DNA of 64,000 nucleotides from Pisolithus tinctorius (lineage: Eukaryota; Basidiomycota; Agaricomycetes; Boletales; Pisolithaceae): assembly GCA_024663395.1 (NCBI GenBank), contig JANFAH010000011.1:496001-560000 (forward strand), given 5' to 3'. Shown in pieces: positions 33,100 to 43,929 of this stretch. The stretch's first letter is position 1. Every line of letters begins with the position of its first letter. Both the position numbers and the translations under genes were made by a program. The notes below the pieces were generated by a model that saw only the letters and a program-made list of their open reading frames with translations, ran no database searches and was not told the origin of the DNA.

Positions 33100-33906
33100 A
33101 AGCATATGCATGCGCAGAGAGTTGAGGGTATGAAAATGAAGAGGACAATGTAGTGAGAGTCCTGGTGAGCGTGTCATATATAGTTTTCCTTAAATGAGTT
33201 TTGCTTCGAGCGATGTTGTTCAACTGAGTCACGCTAACCTTTGGGTGATTCTACTCACCCTGATTTGTAGTTTTGAGTTCTGTTGTTTTTCTTGGTGCTA
33301 AATTGTCTTAAGGACAAGCAGTAGTCGAGAGCACATATGCATATAAGGATAGTAAATACATGACTAATGGAGGTTTGTTTTAGGTGCATAAATACGTCTT
33401 TGGGCTGCCTCATAGAGGGCTGGCATCCACTGTACCAGCTGCAGCGCTGTGTCACACCACGTTACCATTCGCACAGGGACTGTGCCTCGAAGAGCAGTCT
33501 TTGACTCGCTCCACACTCGATTTATTACTCACTTGTTCGCTTGCCTGGAGATTATCTCCGTCGTCTTTTGGTTTGAGGTTTGGGCCTTGAGGGGAGTGTT
33601 CGAGAGGCAGGGTGTGTGTTCAAGAGGCCAGGTGGTGCTTTGTAGGCAGAAAGGGTTGTGTTTGAGGGCAAAAGGTTTTGAGGATGAAGAGGGTTGTTCA
33701 GCGAGATCAGGAGCGTGTTTTGGGAAGGAAGGGGGTCATGTTCGAGTAGTGAGGAGGTTAGGGGCGAAGAGTTGTGTTCAAGTAGTGCAAGGTTAGAGGG
33801 GCGAGGTGCCATGTTCAAAGGTTGAGGGAAGTAGATGTTCAGGCAAGGATGTTCAGGTGAGGAGGAGAGTGACCGAGGATGGTCAAGTTCTAAACTGCCC
33901 CTCGGA
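33100..33906 (+). other. 3' internal region of the LTR element
   Basis: There is no recognisable gene. From about 33,590 to 33,880 the plus strand is G-rich, with degenerate repeats around GTTCGAGNGGCAGGG and GTTCAAGNAGT. A purine-rich stretch (GAGGAGGAGAG) ends about 40 bp before the LTR, but no perfect polypurine tract touches it. Confidence 0.4.
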
Positions 33907-34375
33907 TGCAGGGAATGAGTTCGAGTTCCCTAGGAGAAACAGTCTGGGTCAAGAGTTCAGGGGTGGGGAGTTTTCCTTTGTTTTATTTCCTTGTTTTTGT
34001 TTTTCATGTTGTACCACTGGACTTGGTGGCGAGCAGCCATGTTGCTGACTAAGCACATGTGCTGTGTTCGCGTGAGTTCAGTTTACCAAAGAACCAGTAC
34101 ATGTCACAGGCCCTCAGTAGTAGGGTGATCTAGTCTCGCATTTCAGCGAGTGTTCGAAGTTAGATTTATTACTTTGGGGAGTACCCAAAGTGCCAGGAGG
34201 ACTGGCAATAGTTAATAGACAGGCAGAGCTAAGTTTGCTCTTCTAGTTCGCATTTTTACACTTTTCACTACACTTTGGTTTCTCCAAAACAGGACCTCCC
34301 TTTTGGGTCGAGCACTAAACTTGCCCATTACTGACTATTACTATTTCTAGGTACTACTTTTTACCTATTCCTACA
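33907..34375 (+). repeat. 3' LTR, 469 bp
   Basis: It begins TGCAGGGAATG and ends CCTATTCCTACA, followed by CTGA, the proposed target duplication of CCGA at 20,777-20,780. See the 5' LTR for the two differences. Confidence 0.95.
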
Positions 34376-35302
34376 CTGATTCACCATCATGGACATGCTG
34401 CTATATGTGGAGCTCCATATCAGCAGTATGGAGCTCATATCCAAATCTGCCTGCTGTTCCACCTGTTTGCCAAGGTGGATCAATGCTTCCCTGCCATCTG
34501 CATACATTTGCAGGTGGATGACATGCAGGATCGCAGATAACAGGGCATTGGTGTCAGACATTTGGTCGACCCATTCCCTTGTAGAAGTGTTTTCTGTCCT
34601 GGATTTGAGCAGCCATGAGGCTTCCGGGAAGCCATTTTGTGGCTTCAAGACAGATGAGTGCTTTATTTACAAGGCGAGCAATGATCACCCACCCCACGAC
34701 CCTGTTGAAACCATGTGGGTGACAGGTTGATGGTGCCTTTCAACTCAGCATCATCATGGAAATATGACTTGTTCATCCACCATGCCTGTGGGGAAGCCTT
34801 TATGCTCTCCCACAGTGGTTCCCTCAGAAGATGAAGGCAGTTCCATACATCGGCCTGCCATTCCATTAAGTCAGTAGAATATGAGATTCTGCATTTCCTT
34901 ACCCTTCTTTTTGGGCTGAGAGTGTCCAGCAAATACCATACATGGATGGTGTTTGAGTCGGTCACCAGAATGGATGGCTCAGTCACTTCCATGTATCTCT
35001 CAGCAGCTTCTGCATTGCAGGTTTTTCCACCCTGATTTTTCCCAACGTTGACTGCAGAAAGATGAAAACTTCCATTGCACCATTATGATGGATGTACTTG
35101 GATGACAATAGGCCTGTGAGATTACTGACGATATGTGATCCGCTTCACATAACACCGGAAATGGAATCAATATATCTGGAAGGGTGCGAGGTCTGCTGAA
35201 TACCTCCTCTTGAAACCTCACTTTCATGTATGACGCAATGCAGTCTGTTAGTTCCATTCGCCATCTGTGGGGGATTTTAGACATGTCTTGTGTAGTATTC
35301 AT
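34376..35302 (-). pseudogene. TET/JBP-like 2OG-Fe(II) dioxygenase, N-terminal part
   Basis: Read on the minus strand from a methionine at 35,302 (MNTTQDMSKIPHRWRMEL). Segments are SRPRTLPDILIPFPVLCEAD, LVTDSNTIHVWYLLDTLSP, GTINLSPTWFQQG, LLSAILHVIHLQMYADGREA and SMMVN, at which point the LTR element enters. Taking the insertion and one target copy away brings SMMVN directly next to the HxD segment at 20,780. The gene was therefore one continuous minus-strand reading region lying between the convergent WEPTPP gene and the right inverted array. Frame changes at about 34,660 and 35,000 may be introns or lesions. The block order is like basidiomycete TET/JBP-type proteins linked to KDZ transposons. 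Confidence 0.68.
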
Positions 35303-35445
35303 GCTTGGGGTGGATGAGGTCGGAGTTGTATAGCAGGCAAGCTGCTTGCAGCTTGTTGGAAAATTACAGCATGTTGGGATGCTTGCCTCAATATTTTACT
35401 GTGATCCAATCAATATGTTGTGATGCCATACGTGCTATTGGTGTT

Positions 35446-36939
35446 GGGCCCATCTTATGTTGCGACAGGGGTGGATCTTACTAGACGGACCTGTCCTTGT
35501 TTTATGGCGATATAAAAGATATTACTGAAGGGCTGTCCATACATTATGACCATATGAATAATACTGCTGAAGGGCCCGTCATCCATGTGTTGTGACCTTG
35601 TAATTGATATTACTGACGGGCCCATCCTTATGTTGTGACAGGGGCGTATCTTTCTAGATGGGCCTGTCCATGTGTTGTGACCATGTAATTGATATTACTG
35701 ACGGGCCTGTCTATGTGTTGTGACACTGTAAATGATATTACTGACAGGCATATGTGTTGCTATTGACGGGCCTGTCCATGTGTTGTGACATTGTAAATGA
35801 TATTACTGACAGGCCCGTCTTTATGTTGCAACAGGCATATGTGTTGCTATTGACAGGCCCATCCATGTGTTGTGACATTGTAAATGATATTACTGATGGG
35901 CCTGTCCATGTGTTGTGACATTGTAAATGATATTACTGACAGGCCCATCTTTATGTTGTGACAGGCATACATGTTGTTATTAGACGGGCCCATCCATGTA
36001 TTGTGACCATGTAATTGATATTACTGACAGGCCCATCCTTATGTTGTGACAGGGGCATATCTTACTAGACGGGCCCATCTATGTGCTGTGACACTGTAAA
36101 TGATATTACTGATGGGCCCATCTTTATGTTGTGACAGGCATACATGTTGCTATTGATGGGCCCATCCATGTGCTGTGACTGTGTAATTGACCTTGCTGAA
36201 AGGCCTGTCTTTATGTTGTGACATGGGTGCATCTTACTAGACGGGCCTGTCCATGTGTTGTGACCCTGTAAATGATATATATTGAAGGGCCCGTCTTTAT
36301 GTTGCAACAGGTACATCTTACTATGGACGGGCCTGCCCATGTGTTGTGATGGTATAAATGATATTATGGAAGGGCCCATCCATATGTTTTGATGCTATAA
36401 ATGATATTACTGATGGGCCCATCTATGTGCTGTGATGCTGTCAATGATATTACTGATGGGCCCATCCTTATGTTGCGACAGGTGTACATCTTGCTATGGA
36501 CAGGCCCATCTATATGTTGTGACAGTGGTATATTATCCCAAAGACGGGCCCTTCCATATGCTGCCAACTCTGTAATCTATCATAGAGGGGCCCCTCTTTA
36601 TGTTGTGACCCTATAAAGCATATGATGGGTAGGCCCATCCATATGTTGTGACCTTCTTCATGATACAATAGGCAGGCCCATCCATGTCTTACAGTAGCTC
36701 AGCATACTTACTTGGTCACAGGCCCATCTATATGTTGCAGCATCCTTTCCCTCCACAGGCCCTCCCATATGTTGTGGAATTGTGCGTACGGGCCTGTACA
36801 TATGTTGCTCTCACTATAGGCCCTCAGGCCTGTCCATGTGTCATGGCTAATCTATTTAGACAGGCCCATTGCGGGGTCTATATAAGTGTTGGCATTTTGG
36901 CACGCAGGCTACCTATATGTTGTGACTAAATGGACTACA
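35446..36939 (-). repeat. Right terminal inverted array (about 1.5 kb)
   Basis: This is the reverse-oriented counterpart of 694-2,615. Units read GACGGGCCTGTCCATGTG, then TTGTGACATTGTAAATGATA, then TTACTGA, with GGGCCC cores. It ends with GGGGTCTATATAAGTGTTGG, then GCAGGCT, TTGTGACTAAA and GACTACA. It is shorter than the left array because it has fewer units. Several small minus-strand ORFs follow the repeat and are not genes. Confidence 0.85.
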
Positions 36940-37015
36940 TGGGGTCCACCAAGACTCCAAAAGCATCTACTCAGATTCCCACCACATCTTCCAAACCCCT
37001 GCACCTCACCACCAC

Positions 37016-37995
37016 ATGCCCTGTGCCAGATTTAACCTGACTCAGAGGTCTGACCACAGCAAGCCCCACCCCACCATGCCCCCTCTCTGCCCACCACCTC
37101 GACTACTACAGCCCTGCCCAGCCACTACACATCTGCCACTTAGCAGTGTCTATGCCAGTGTCAACAAGATGGCAGCCCAGATGCTGACATATATGAACAC
37201 TTTTGAAGAACATGCATCCATTGTTCAGGGCCATAGAGAAGGTGCAACTGCCTACCAATGTATGTTGAATGAACAACAGGTTTTATCACCTGATATGGCA
37301 TAGCCCTTGCTTGACAGCAGGGGCCTCAGGACATTGAGGTGTAGAATGGAAGACATTATCCAGCACCCTGCAATGTCAATTGACGAGTTTGTACCATCAT
37401 TTCAAAGTCATGCACACTACTGATATGATGAAATGCCAGCCATCTCAGGATCTGCTGCACTGCTAACACTCTGCTGCTTCTGCAGCACAATGTTATCAGT
37501 CACCTATCCATTCCTGAGTCAGATGATGTTGAGAAAAAAATTAATCAACTTTGGTAAGTTTCACCTTTTCTTGACTCTTGATACATACTAATAACCACTG
37601 TAATAGGTCTGAATGAAGACATGCTAAGTATATGGTGAAAAGGGATGGTTTTTGTCCTGTTGTCCCAATGCATCTGCCAACCCTTCAGTGACCCCAGTCT
37701 CAACTTCCCCATGATCAAATCACCACAGACACTGTGGACAGGTTAATTGACCTTCAATTTCTTTCTCAAGTCATTGGCCAGCAGTTCTATCTCAACCCAG
37801 ATAATACTTTCTTCCACATTCATGCCATCAAAGCATCTTCAGATGGCTTCCAATTTTCAATCCAATACAAAAATACCAGGTATGGTACTGATAAATGTAC
37901 ACTGTTACTTTCCTCACTCTCTATCCCAGAGAACCTGTTGTTGCTGATCTGGATGAGGTGAGGTGGATGCTGCAGAACAGCAGCATAGTGAGATC
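37016..37995 (+). pseudogene. Unrecognised spliced gene fragment
   Basis: Coding-like pieces on the plus strand include LSSVYASVNKMAAQMLTYMN (37,138-37,197), VISHLSIPESDDVEKKINQLW ending in GTAAGT with an AG at about 37,604, and TVDRLIDLQFLSQVIGQQFY. That last piece runs to KNTR with a GTATGG donor at about 37,880 and an acceptor at about 37,929. Then EPVVADLDEVRWMLQNS ends at about 38,008. Stops between the pieces suggest decay. No family was recognised. Confidence 0.35.
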
Positions 37996-38019
37996 TGCTG
38001 CACCCTAACTACTTGTGCC

Positions 38020-38980
38020 TGTAGTACACTTGACTTCTGTATGATTATGGGACCATGTAGCTAACAAGCTGTAACATGCTCATTACTCCATACTTTGTTG
38101 GGTTAATTGAACTTAGATCAGTTTACTTCAAGACTTGGGCCACCTGCTGCCAAGATGTGCCAAATTTTTGGTCACTTCTATTCTAACTGCTTTCATTTCA
38201 CCACCCAGAAGTTGTTTTGTAGTGATTTAACTTTTCTTCATGAGGGTACAGTTATTTGGAGTGTCACTAAACACAGGTGTTGACAGATGAGTGCAAAAGT
38301 AAAAAGCAGCATGACTACTGTGTGGCAAATGAATCACCAGCACTGTGATTCTTATTTCCTACTAGTAAATCACTTGGAGTAGTGGGAATCAGAGTGGCAA
38401 GCTTGGACTCAGAAGTCTGCTCATTAGTATGGATCAAACCCATTGCTGTGATTGCTATTAAAAAGGACTCATGACCTGCAAATCATGGCTGATATGGTAG
38501 TAAAGTCTGATGAAGCTGAAAGGCACATACCTGGAGTCTAAGGGGTGAGCATGATGGATGCACTCAACCATATCATGCATGTGTGCAAAAAGGTCCATAA
38601 TGGCAATTGGTGGAAGTCCAAAAAATACATGGAGGCTCTCTGGTGTCGCCAAATCCATATCATCCAGAGCTATGACACCCACCCTTCTCAGTGGAATGAG
38701 GAATTGTGCAGTCCAACCTCAATGTGGCTCTAGGAGGTCAAGTTTTGCCAGAAAATCTTCTAGCAGTGGATAGTAGATGATGTGTGTGGCTGAAGACATG
38801 ATTTCATAATCAACCAATATGGACAATTGCCACATGTTGGCAGAGTGACTTCAAGGAGTCCAAGTCTGGAAAACTTGAACTTGAAGGCCACTGCAACAAT
38901 GTTTCTACTAGGTCCTGAAACCCTCCACAACAACAAGTTACCTTGATCACAATCAAAGAAAAGCCTTCCAAAACTGATGG
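38020..38980. other. Region without supported gene
   Basis: A 74-codon minus-strand frame (38,458-38,682; DDMDLATPESLHVFFGLPP) looks more protein-like than its surroundings but has no recognised relatives or splice partners. Confidence 0.3.
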
Positions 38981-38984
38981 ATTT

Positions 38985-39690
38985 GCGCTTTCAAAATGGA
39001 GTGTGGTACCAGTCACATGTAAGTCCATTTATTCTGGTGCAATACAGTTACTCACAATGAAGCAATTATCCCCAGCTGTTCTCATTTCCACCAACAAGCT
39101 GGACTGAAGGGTGACTGATGAGTGGTGACCACTTGTGCCTTCAAAATGGAGTATCACACCAATTGCAACTTATGACTCAAGTCTATCTTTCTAGTGCAAC
39201 AGAGTTACTCCATGATGAAGCAATTACCCTGTTTTTGTTGCCAATCAACAAGTTGAATTGAAGCATGGCCCCAGTGACCAGCAAGCAGCAACAGCTTGCA
39301 CCTTCAAAATAGAGTATTGCCAATCACAACTTGTGACTGTGAGTCTATTTCAAGTGCAATACAGTTCAACTCCATGATGACACATTTACTGTGTTCTTGT
39401 TGCCAATCAACATGTTGGATTGAAGCATGGGCCTGTGACCAACAAGTAGCAACAACTTGCACCTTCAAAATGGAGTATGGTACCAATCGCAACTGCAACT
39501 CTGTTTTTCTAGTGCAATACACTTACTCCAGGATGACACAGTTACCGTGTTCTCACTGCCAATCAATGAGTTGGAGTGAATGGCATGGGTGACCAAGTGG
39601 CAACCACTTGTGCCTTCAAAATGGAGTATGGAATCAATTGCAATTGTGAGTTCACTTTTCTGGTGCAATACAGTTACTTGCATTGAACTG
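38985..39690 (+). repeat. Tandem repeat of about 160 bp, five units
   Basis: Units begin with CCTTCAAAATGGAGTATGG or variants at about 38,988, 39,137, 39,300, 39,461 and 39,611. Each continues with TCTAGTGCAATACAGTTACT, ACTCCATGATGACACA and GTTGCCAATCAACAAGTTGG. No gene is implied. Confidence 0.85.
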
Positions 39691-39915
39691 ATTATCATGT
39701 AGTATGGCACTGATCACAAGGACATGGAGAACATGGTCTGATGAGAACTGAACCTGTCACAGGTCTGTGCTCAATGATGTTGTTGAGGAGACTGCATCTG
39801 AGTCATCCTCGATATGGTGTGGCAATTCCTCCAAAATTCATACATAGACTGTGGCAGAGTCTTAGCTTTTTACTTTTCACCCCATCACTCCTGGCCTGGC
39901 ATGTCCTACTAAGAC

Positions 39916-41383
39916 ATGCCTTTCACAGATGATACCATGAGGGACACTATCAGTGCCCTTAAGCACCACATCAACACTTTAGAAGAAGATAATCATGAAC
40001 TACAAAGCACTCAGAAACTGGCAATGTCAAAACTGTGAGTGTGCTCTGTCTCAGCTTTAATTTTATTCTACTTCTGCAACTCTACATGACTCTGAGTTCG
40101 AGTCAATCCATTCAACAGTACTAACATCATTTTCTCATTTTTTCCATAGACATCACTATGATAAGTACCTTGGGGCTGGACATGCTATCTGGCAGCTGGT
40201 CACCCTTGTTGATCATGTTGAAGACCTAGTCAATGAAGCTGACCACCATTCCTGCATTGAGCTGGCAGATGACAGTCCTACAGAAAGTTCAGAAGAGTTG
40301 AGTGTCATTTCAAAACAATGTTCCACTCAATGTAGTACTACAATACTTATACAGGGAAGACCATTTGTACCACAACTACCAAGAGCTCTTGTGATGGATT
40401 CCAACTCTGAAGTTGGATATTGCAGCCAACTCAGAAGACCACAAGGTAAAGTCAATCATGAAGTATGTGAGTGTAATATGCACCTATGTTACTTGCTGCC
40501 TGACCCTCTGCTAAGCTGAACAAAGGTGCAGATGGAGCACATGGTGATGATGCAGCTGGGCTGAAGATGACCATTGTTAGCTGGCTCATGCATGGTCAAC
40601 TGACCCCAGAGCCAGCACTTGAACCCCATTGCAAGACTGGGCATGGTTTCTATCATGACACAACTGCTCAACTGATATGCCCTGTGGACTATGACTAGTC
40701 CAATGTACAGTATGTGTGCTCACCACTGCATGACCATAAATAATGATACACTTACACTTCCTGATGGCACCACATTGACAGACATAGAGCAAACATATGC
40801 AGTTTCCATCCAGACTATCTTGTGACCGCTGATTGCTGGCCCTACTTCCTTTACAAGAACAAGGAATATGATCCAGAAAATCTGGTCAGGGGCCTCTTCA
40901 AGAATGCTATGCTCATTCAGGTTAGATGTTACTACCTTTCAGAACAACATCCTTAACCTTCCTGTAGGCCTTTAAACATATTTTTACTTCACCAAGCTCA
41001 GCTGATTCTGAAACTGTACTTGATGACACTGACCTGGAAGACCAAATGTCAACTGACCCACTACCAAAACATTGAAAGGGTTTGAACAACAAACACAGCC
41101 AAGCTCACGTTGCCATGCTCCTTGGGATGAAGTCCATCTGCCCACATGCAATTGCATATACTGTGGTACAGGTATTCATCAGTGCTTATAAGGATGTAAT
41201 GAAGATTTTGACTGACAGCTGAGTAAGTTGCACTTCACTCTGTCAAGCTGCAACTCCTGGTGCATTGTTGATGAAGATTTTGACTATGAAAAGTTTTACA
41301 ATAACATGATTACCTTTTTCAAGGATGTTCATACCCCTCAGGAGCAGGTAGAAATCTCTGACCTTCTTCTCTGGTGGAACTGG
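39916..41383 (+). pseudogene. DUF6698-like protein, 5' part
   Basis: The start at 39,916 reads MPFTDDTMRDTISALKHHI, a coiled-coil-like leader. A 115-bp intron (40,035-40,149; GTGAGT, CATAG) preserves frame into HHYDKYLGAGHAIWQLVTLV. Later segments are LVNEADHHSCIELADD, a TDIEQTYAVSIQTIL region (about 40,770-40,823), FKHIFTSPSSADSE (about 40,970) and AYTVVQ, with an intron before LHFTLSSCNSWCIVDEDFDY. The last piece before the break is EISDLLLWWN. These blocks are characteristic of a large basidiomycete family I know as DUF6698; its function is unknown. In-frame stops (for example after KH near 41,073) indicate decay. A 1.8-kb repeat sits at 41,384, and the last exon resumes at about 43,291. 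Confidence 0.65.
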
Positions 41384-43236
41384 TGTGAGTCAAAGTGTGG
41401 AAAGCTGGTGTAAACCAAACAAATCCAACACCAAAGACAAATACAAGCGAGTGGTGGTTTACCTCTGCGGAACCTGGAGTGCAGAAACCTAAGAGGGGGA
41501 AACTTCAATAGCAGGTGCTCCTAGCACAAGTCAACAACAAGTTATGCAGGAGTAGACGAGTGAGTGATGATTGAATGGTGGATGCTGAACGGAGTGAAGG
41601 TGTTCAGCTGAAAGGACTTCCGGAACAATGGACTTTGGTACAATGTGCTCCTGGTGCAAGTCATTGATGAGTTACACAGGAGTGGATGGATGACTAAGCA
41701 GGACTGCTGACTAAGTGGGGAGCTTCAGATGATGAAGGATGGTGGTAGATAGACTCTTCTGAATGAGCCTCAACTACCAATGATATGAATGATGACAGAT
41801 AGACCCTTTCGTGGAGCCTCAACTGTCGACGATGAGATATGCTGAGCTGAGCTGAACTGACTGCTGGATTGCTTCTGATTTTTTTCTGGTAGCTAAGTAC
41901 ATGGGGGGTTTATATACTGAGGGGGGAGCACAGCTTGTGACAAACAAGGCACAAACACTTGGTAAGTAATGAGTAAGGACTGAGTAATCATGATGAGTAA
42001 GTGAGAAATGAAAAGTAAGCAAGCAAAGAAGATTGGTAAGTATTGGCAATAAACGAGTCAAGGATAGTCAAAATATCACAAAATGAGTCAAATAGAATCA
42101 GAAACTGAGTAAGTGCACTGATATCACATTAGGGGGTGGCGATGCAAGTTAGATCTCGGTGGAGACATCTCTAGATCCAAAGATGGCATGACAGATGGAC
42201 AGTGTTTCCAGATAGGGAAGTATTAATTCCAGAATTGAAGGGCATGAGTCAGGTGTCAAAGGGGGCTAGGGCATTGGGGTTCTGTGGGGCAATGAGAGCA
42301 TATGTGATCGTGTCTCCCACCCTTCCATCCTCTCAGCAAAGTTAACAAAAACTTCATGAACAGGGCTCTGATGGAGGAGGAGGAGAAGGGGGGATGTCTT
42401 CTGCTGGATCTTGCAGTAAGAAGGCAAGATGCATGTCATACTTGTCATGAATGCGATCAGGGAGGCTGGAGAACAGTAGACTATGCTGCAGCTGTCGCAA
42501 TGTGGGAAGAATGATGGACGAGACTGGAATAAAGACAGTGCAGGGAGCAGGGAGGAATGATCCATATGCTTCATCAACTGGGGAGACTGAAACGACCACA
42601 TAAGACCTTTCTAACCGAGTGACAGACCTGAGGCAACCAAAGAACGTCCTTCTGGAAGTCATACTGACAAGGAGAACACACTGACCAAGCTGCATGGGAT
42701 GAGACAGGGCTGACAACAACAGGATGAACCAGGGGGCTTCAGGATGGAAGCTGGTGGGAACTCCTGGCAGATATATGTAGCCACTGTCTCTGGCAAATGA
42801 GACAAGCGAGATGACCGATGAAGAGGTGGCCATGATTGATGGACTTAGCAAAATGAGCATCTGATGGATGGAGTGCTGTAGAAACACACAGGGTGCGAGG
42901 ATCCTCTCCAAATTTGGAAGGAAGAATCATGGGGCCAAGCACTTTAAGTGAGTGTGGGAACGGAGTCAATATCTTTGGAAATGGTGGAGACATGACGAAA
43001 ACCGGAATGCCACACACAGGTGCTAAAAACCTTTAACGTGTGCTTAACTCGCTTCCTCTTCTCTCTTTAGCACTGACAACTCATTCTTGTGTGAAGGATG
43101 ACTGTTAATGTCCGACAGTCTTTCTACGCATGAGGCCTTTAGTCTTCATCTGCATGCCTGGGCATTGTGCACAACTCATCGACGAGTTAGGCAGAGTCAG
43201 CTGTAACCATGTCCACAACACCTTTGGTGTGTGACA
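41384..43236 (-). mobile_element. 1.85-kb TGTGAG...GTGACA repeat, copy 3
   Basis: The ends match the other two copies. The flanks are CTGG (41,380-41,383) and CCAG (43,237-43,240). Both derive from CCGG by one CpG transition each, which would be a 4-bp duplication. The minus-strand frame at 42,354-42,911 is again 185 codons with no stop. Structurally it is closest to copy 2. Confidence 0.8.
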
Positions 43237-43416
43237 CCAGTATGTGTCTTCCATGCTTTGTGCCATGCAGCTAACTTATGTCTTCATAGTTCTGTGTTTG
43301 GTCATGCAAATGCTTCCATATACCACCCACAGGCAACTGGGAAAATGTTAGTGGCCTCAACATTGAGGAGGCAACATGAAAAGGCAGCTGCTAGTAGCAG
43401 TAGATCAACCACCTGA
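43237..43416 (+). pseudogene. DUF6698-like protein, last exon
   Basis: Directly after the 1.85-kb repeat comes GTATGTGTC, a 5' splice site, with an acceptor at about 43,290 (TTCATAG). The exon reads SVFGHANASIYHPQATGK, then LRRQHEKAAASSS, ending in TGA at 43,416. Joined to LLLWWN upstream it gives the WWN-x-x-FG type C-terminus usual in this family. The repeat therefore landed on the exon/intron boundary. Confidence 0.6.
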
Positions 43417-43925
43417 GGACAGCATGGTAGTGTAGCACACATGTACACAATTGTGATGGCCTACCATTTATCCACTTGTGTACATTTTCCAGTCTGACTT
43501 GGATGCAATATTTCATATGATATTTTGACCAATTTCCCAACTCTTACAATATGACACTGAGCTCAACATTTTGGAAATATCATCCATGGTGTTTTTCTTC
43601 ATGAAAACCTTGGGATAACAACAGCTTATGATGGAATGGCACTTCTCACTAGAAAATCATAATCACCAGCAGATGCAGAGGGCTGAACAATGTCTTCAAA
43701 ATTGCTGAGCTCCTGGCTATGGATTTGCCATAGGTGTCTTAACTACACATATTTTCTTGTATGCATGTGCACCAGCAATTGAATATTGATGGACTGCAGG
43801 CATCATGATTTCCCACACACACAAAGTCTCGCATTCAGGTGATCCATATCCAGGCATCACTGCATCCCCCAAAGATATAAAACTGATTGATCGCATTAGT
43901 CTGTTTCACTATGTAAACATATACC
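43417..43925. other. Region without supported gene
   Basis: AT-rich sequence with no long frame and no recognised repeat. Confidence 0.35.
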
Positions 43926-43929
43926 CATG

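Larger units (their letters stand above)
20781..34375 (+). mobile_element. 13.6-kb LTR retroelement with gag, no recognisable pol, and captured host gene
   Basis: Both LTRs are 469 bp, begin TGTAGGGAATG or TGCAGGGAATG and end CCTATTCCTACA. By eye they differ at only two positions, so the insertion is young. The flanks give a 4-bp target duplication, CCGA on the left and CTGA on the right, which differ by a CpG transition. A primer-binding site starts two bases after the left LTR. A gag-like gene follows, then an ORF of unknown function and a long array of degenerate coding modules containing an ERG26 fragment. No protease, reverse transcriptase, RNase H or integrase motif was seen, so movement would need enzymes in trans. 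It carries two 1.8-kb repeats and two solo LTRs, which make up about 4.9 kb of its length. Confidence 0.9.
694..36939. mobile_element. Giant KDZ-class composite transposon with long inverted-array termini
   Basis: The two ends are inverted copies of each other. Reading inward, both begin TGTAGTC, then a TTAGTCACAACA block, an AGCCTG block and a shared CTTATATAGACCCC block, and then run into arrays of GGGCCC-cored repeats. Inside lie five decayed genes: Cys-cluster protein (+), KDZ transposase (-), two unknowns (+) and a TET/JBP-like dioxygenase (-). Removing the two nested insertions (3,631-8,189 and 20,781-34,375) leaves about 18 kb. KDZ transposases are known to accompany TET/JBP genes in mushroom-forming fungi, so this grouping is expected for the class. 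That the inverted arrays are the true transposon termini is inference. No clean target-site duplication was found next to the proposed ends, so the outer limits may be off by tens of bases. Confidence 0.7.

Noticed and set aside
37016..37303. Terminal duplication or cargo gene of the giant element
   Set aside because: It lies outside the inverted array end at 36,939; no matching sequence was found inside.
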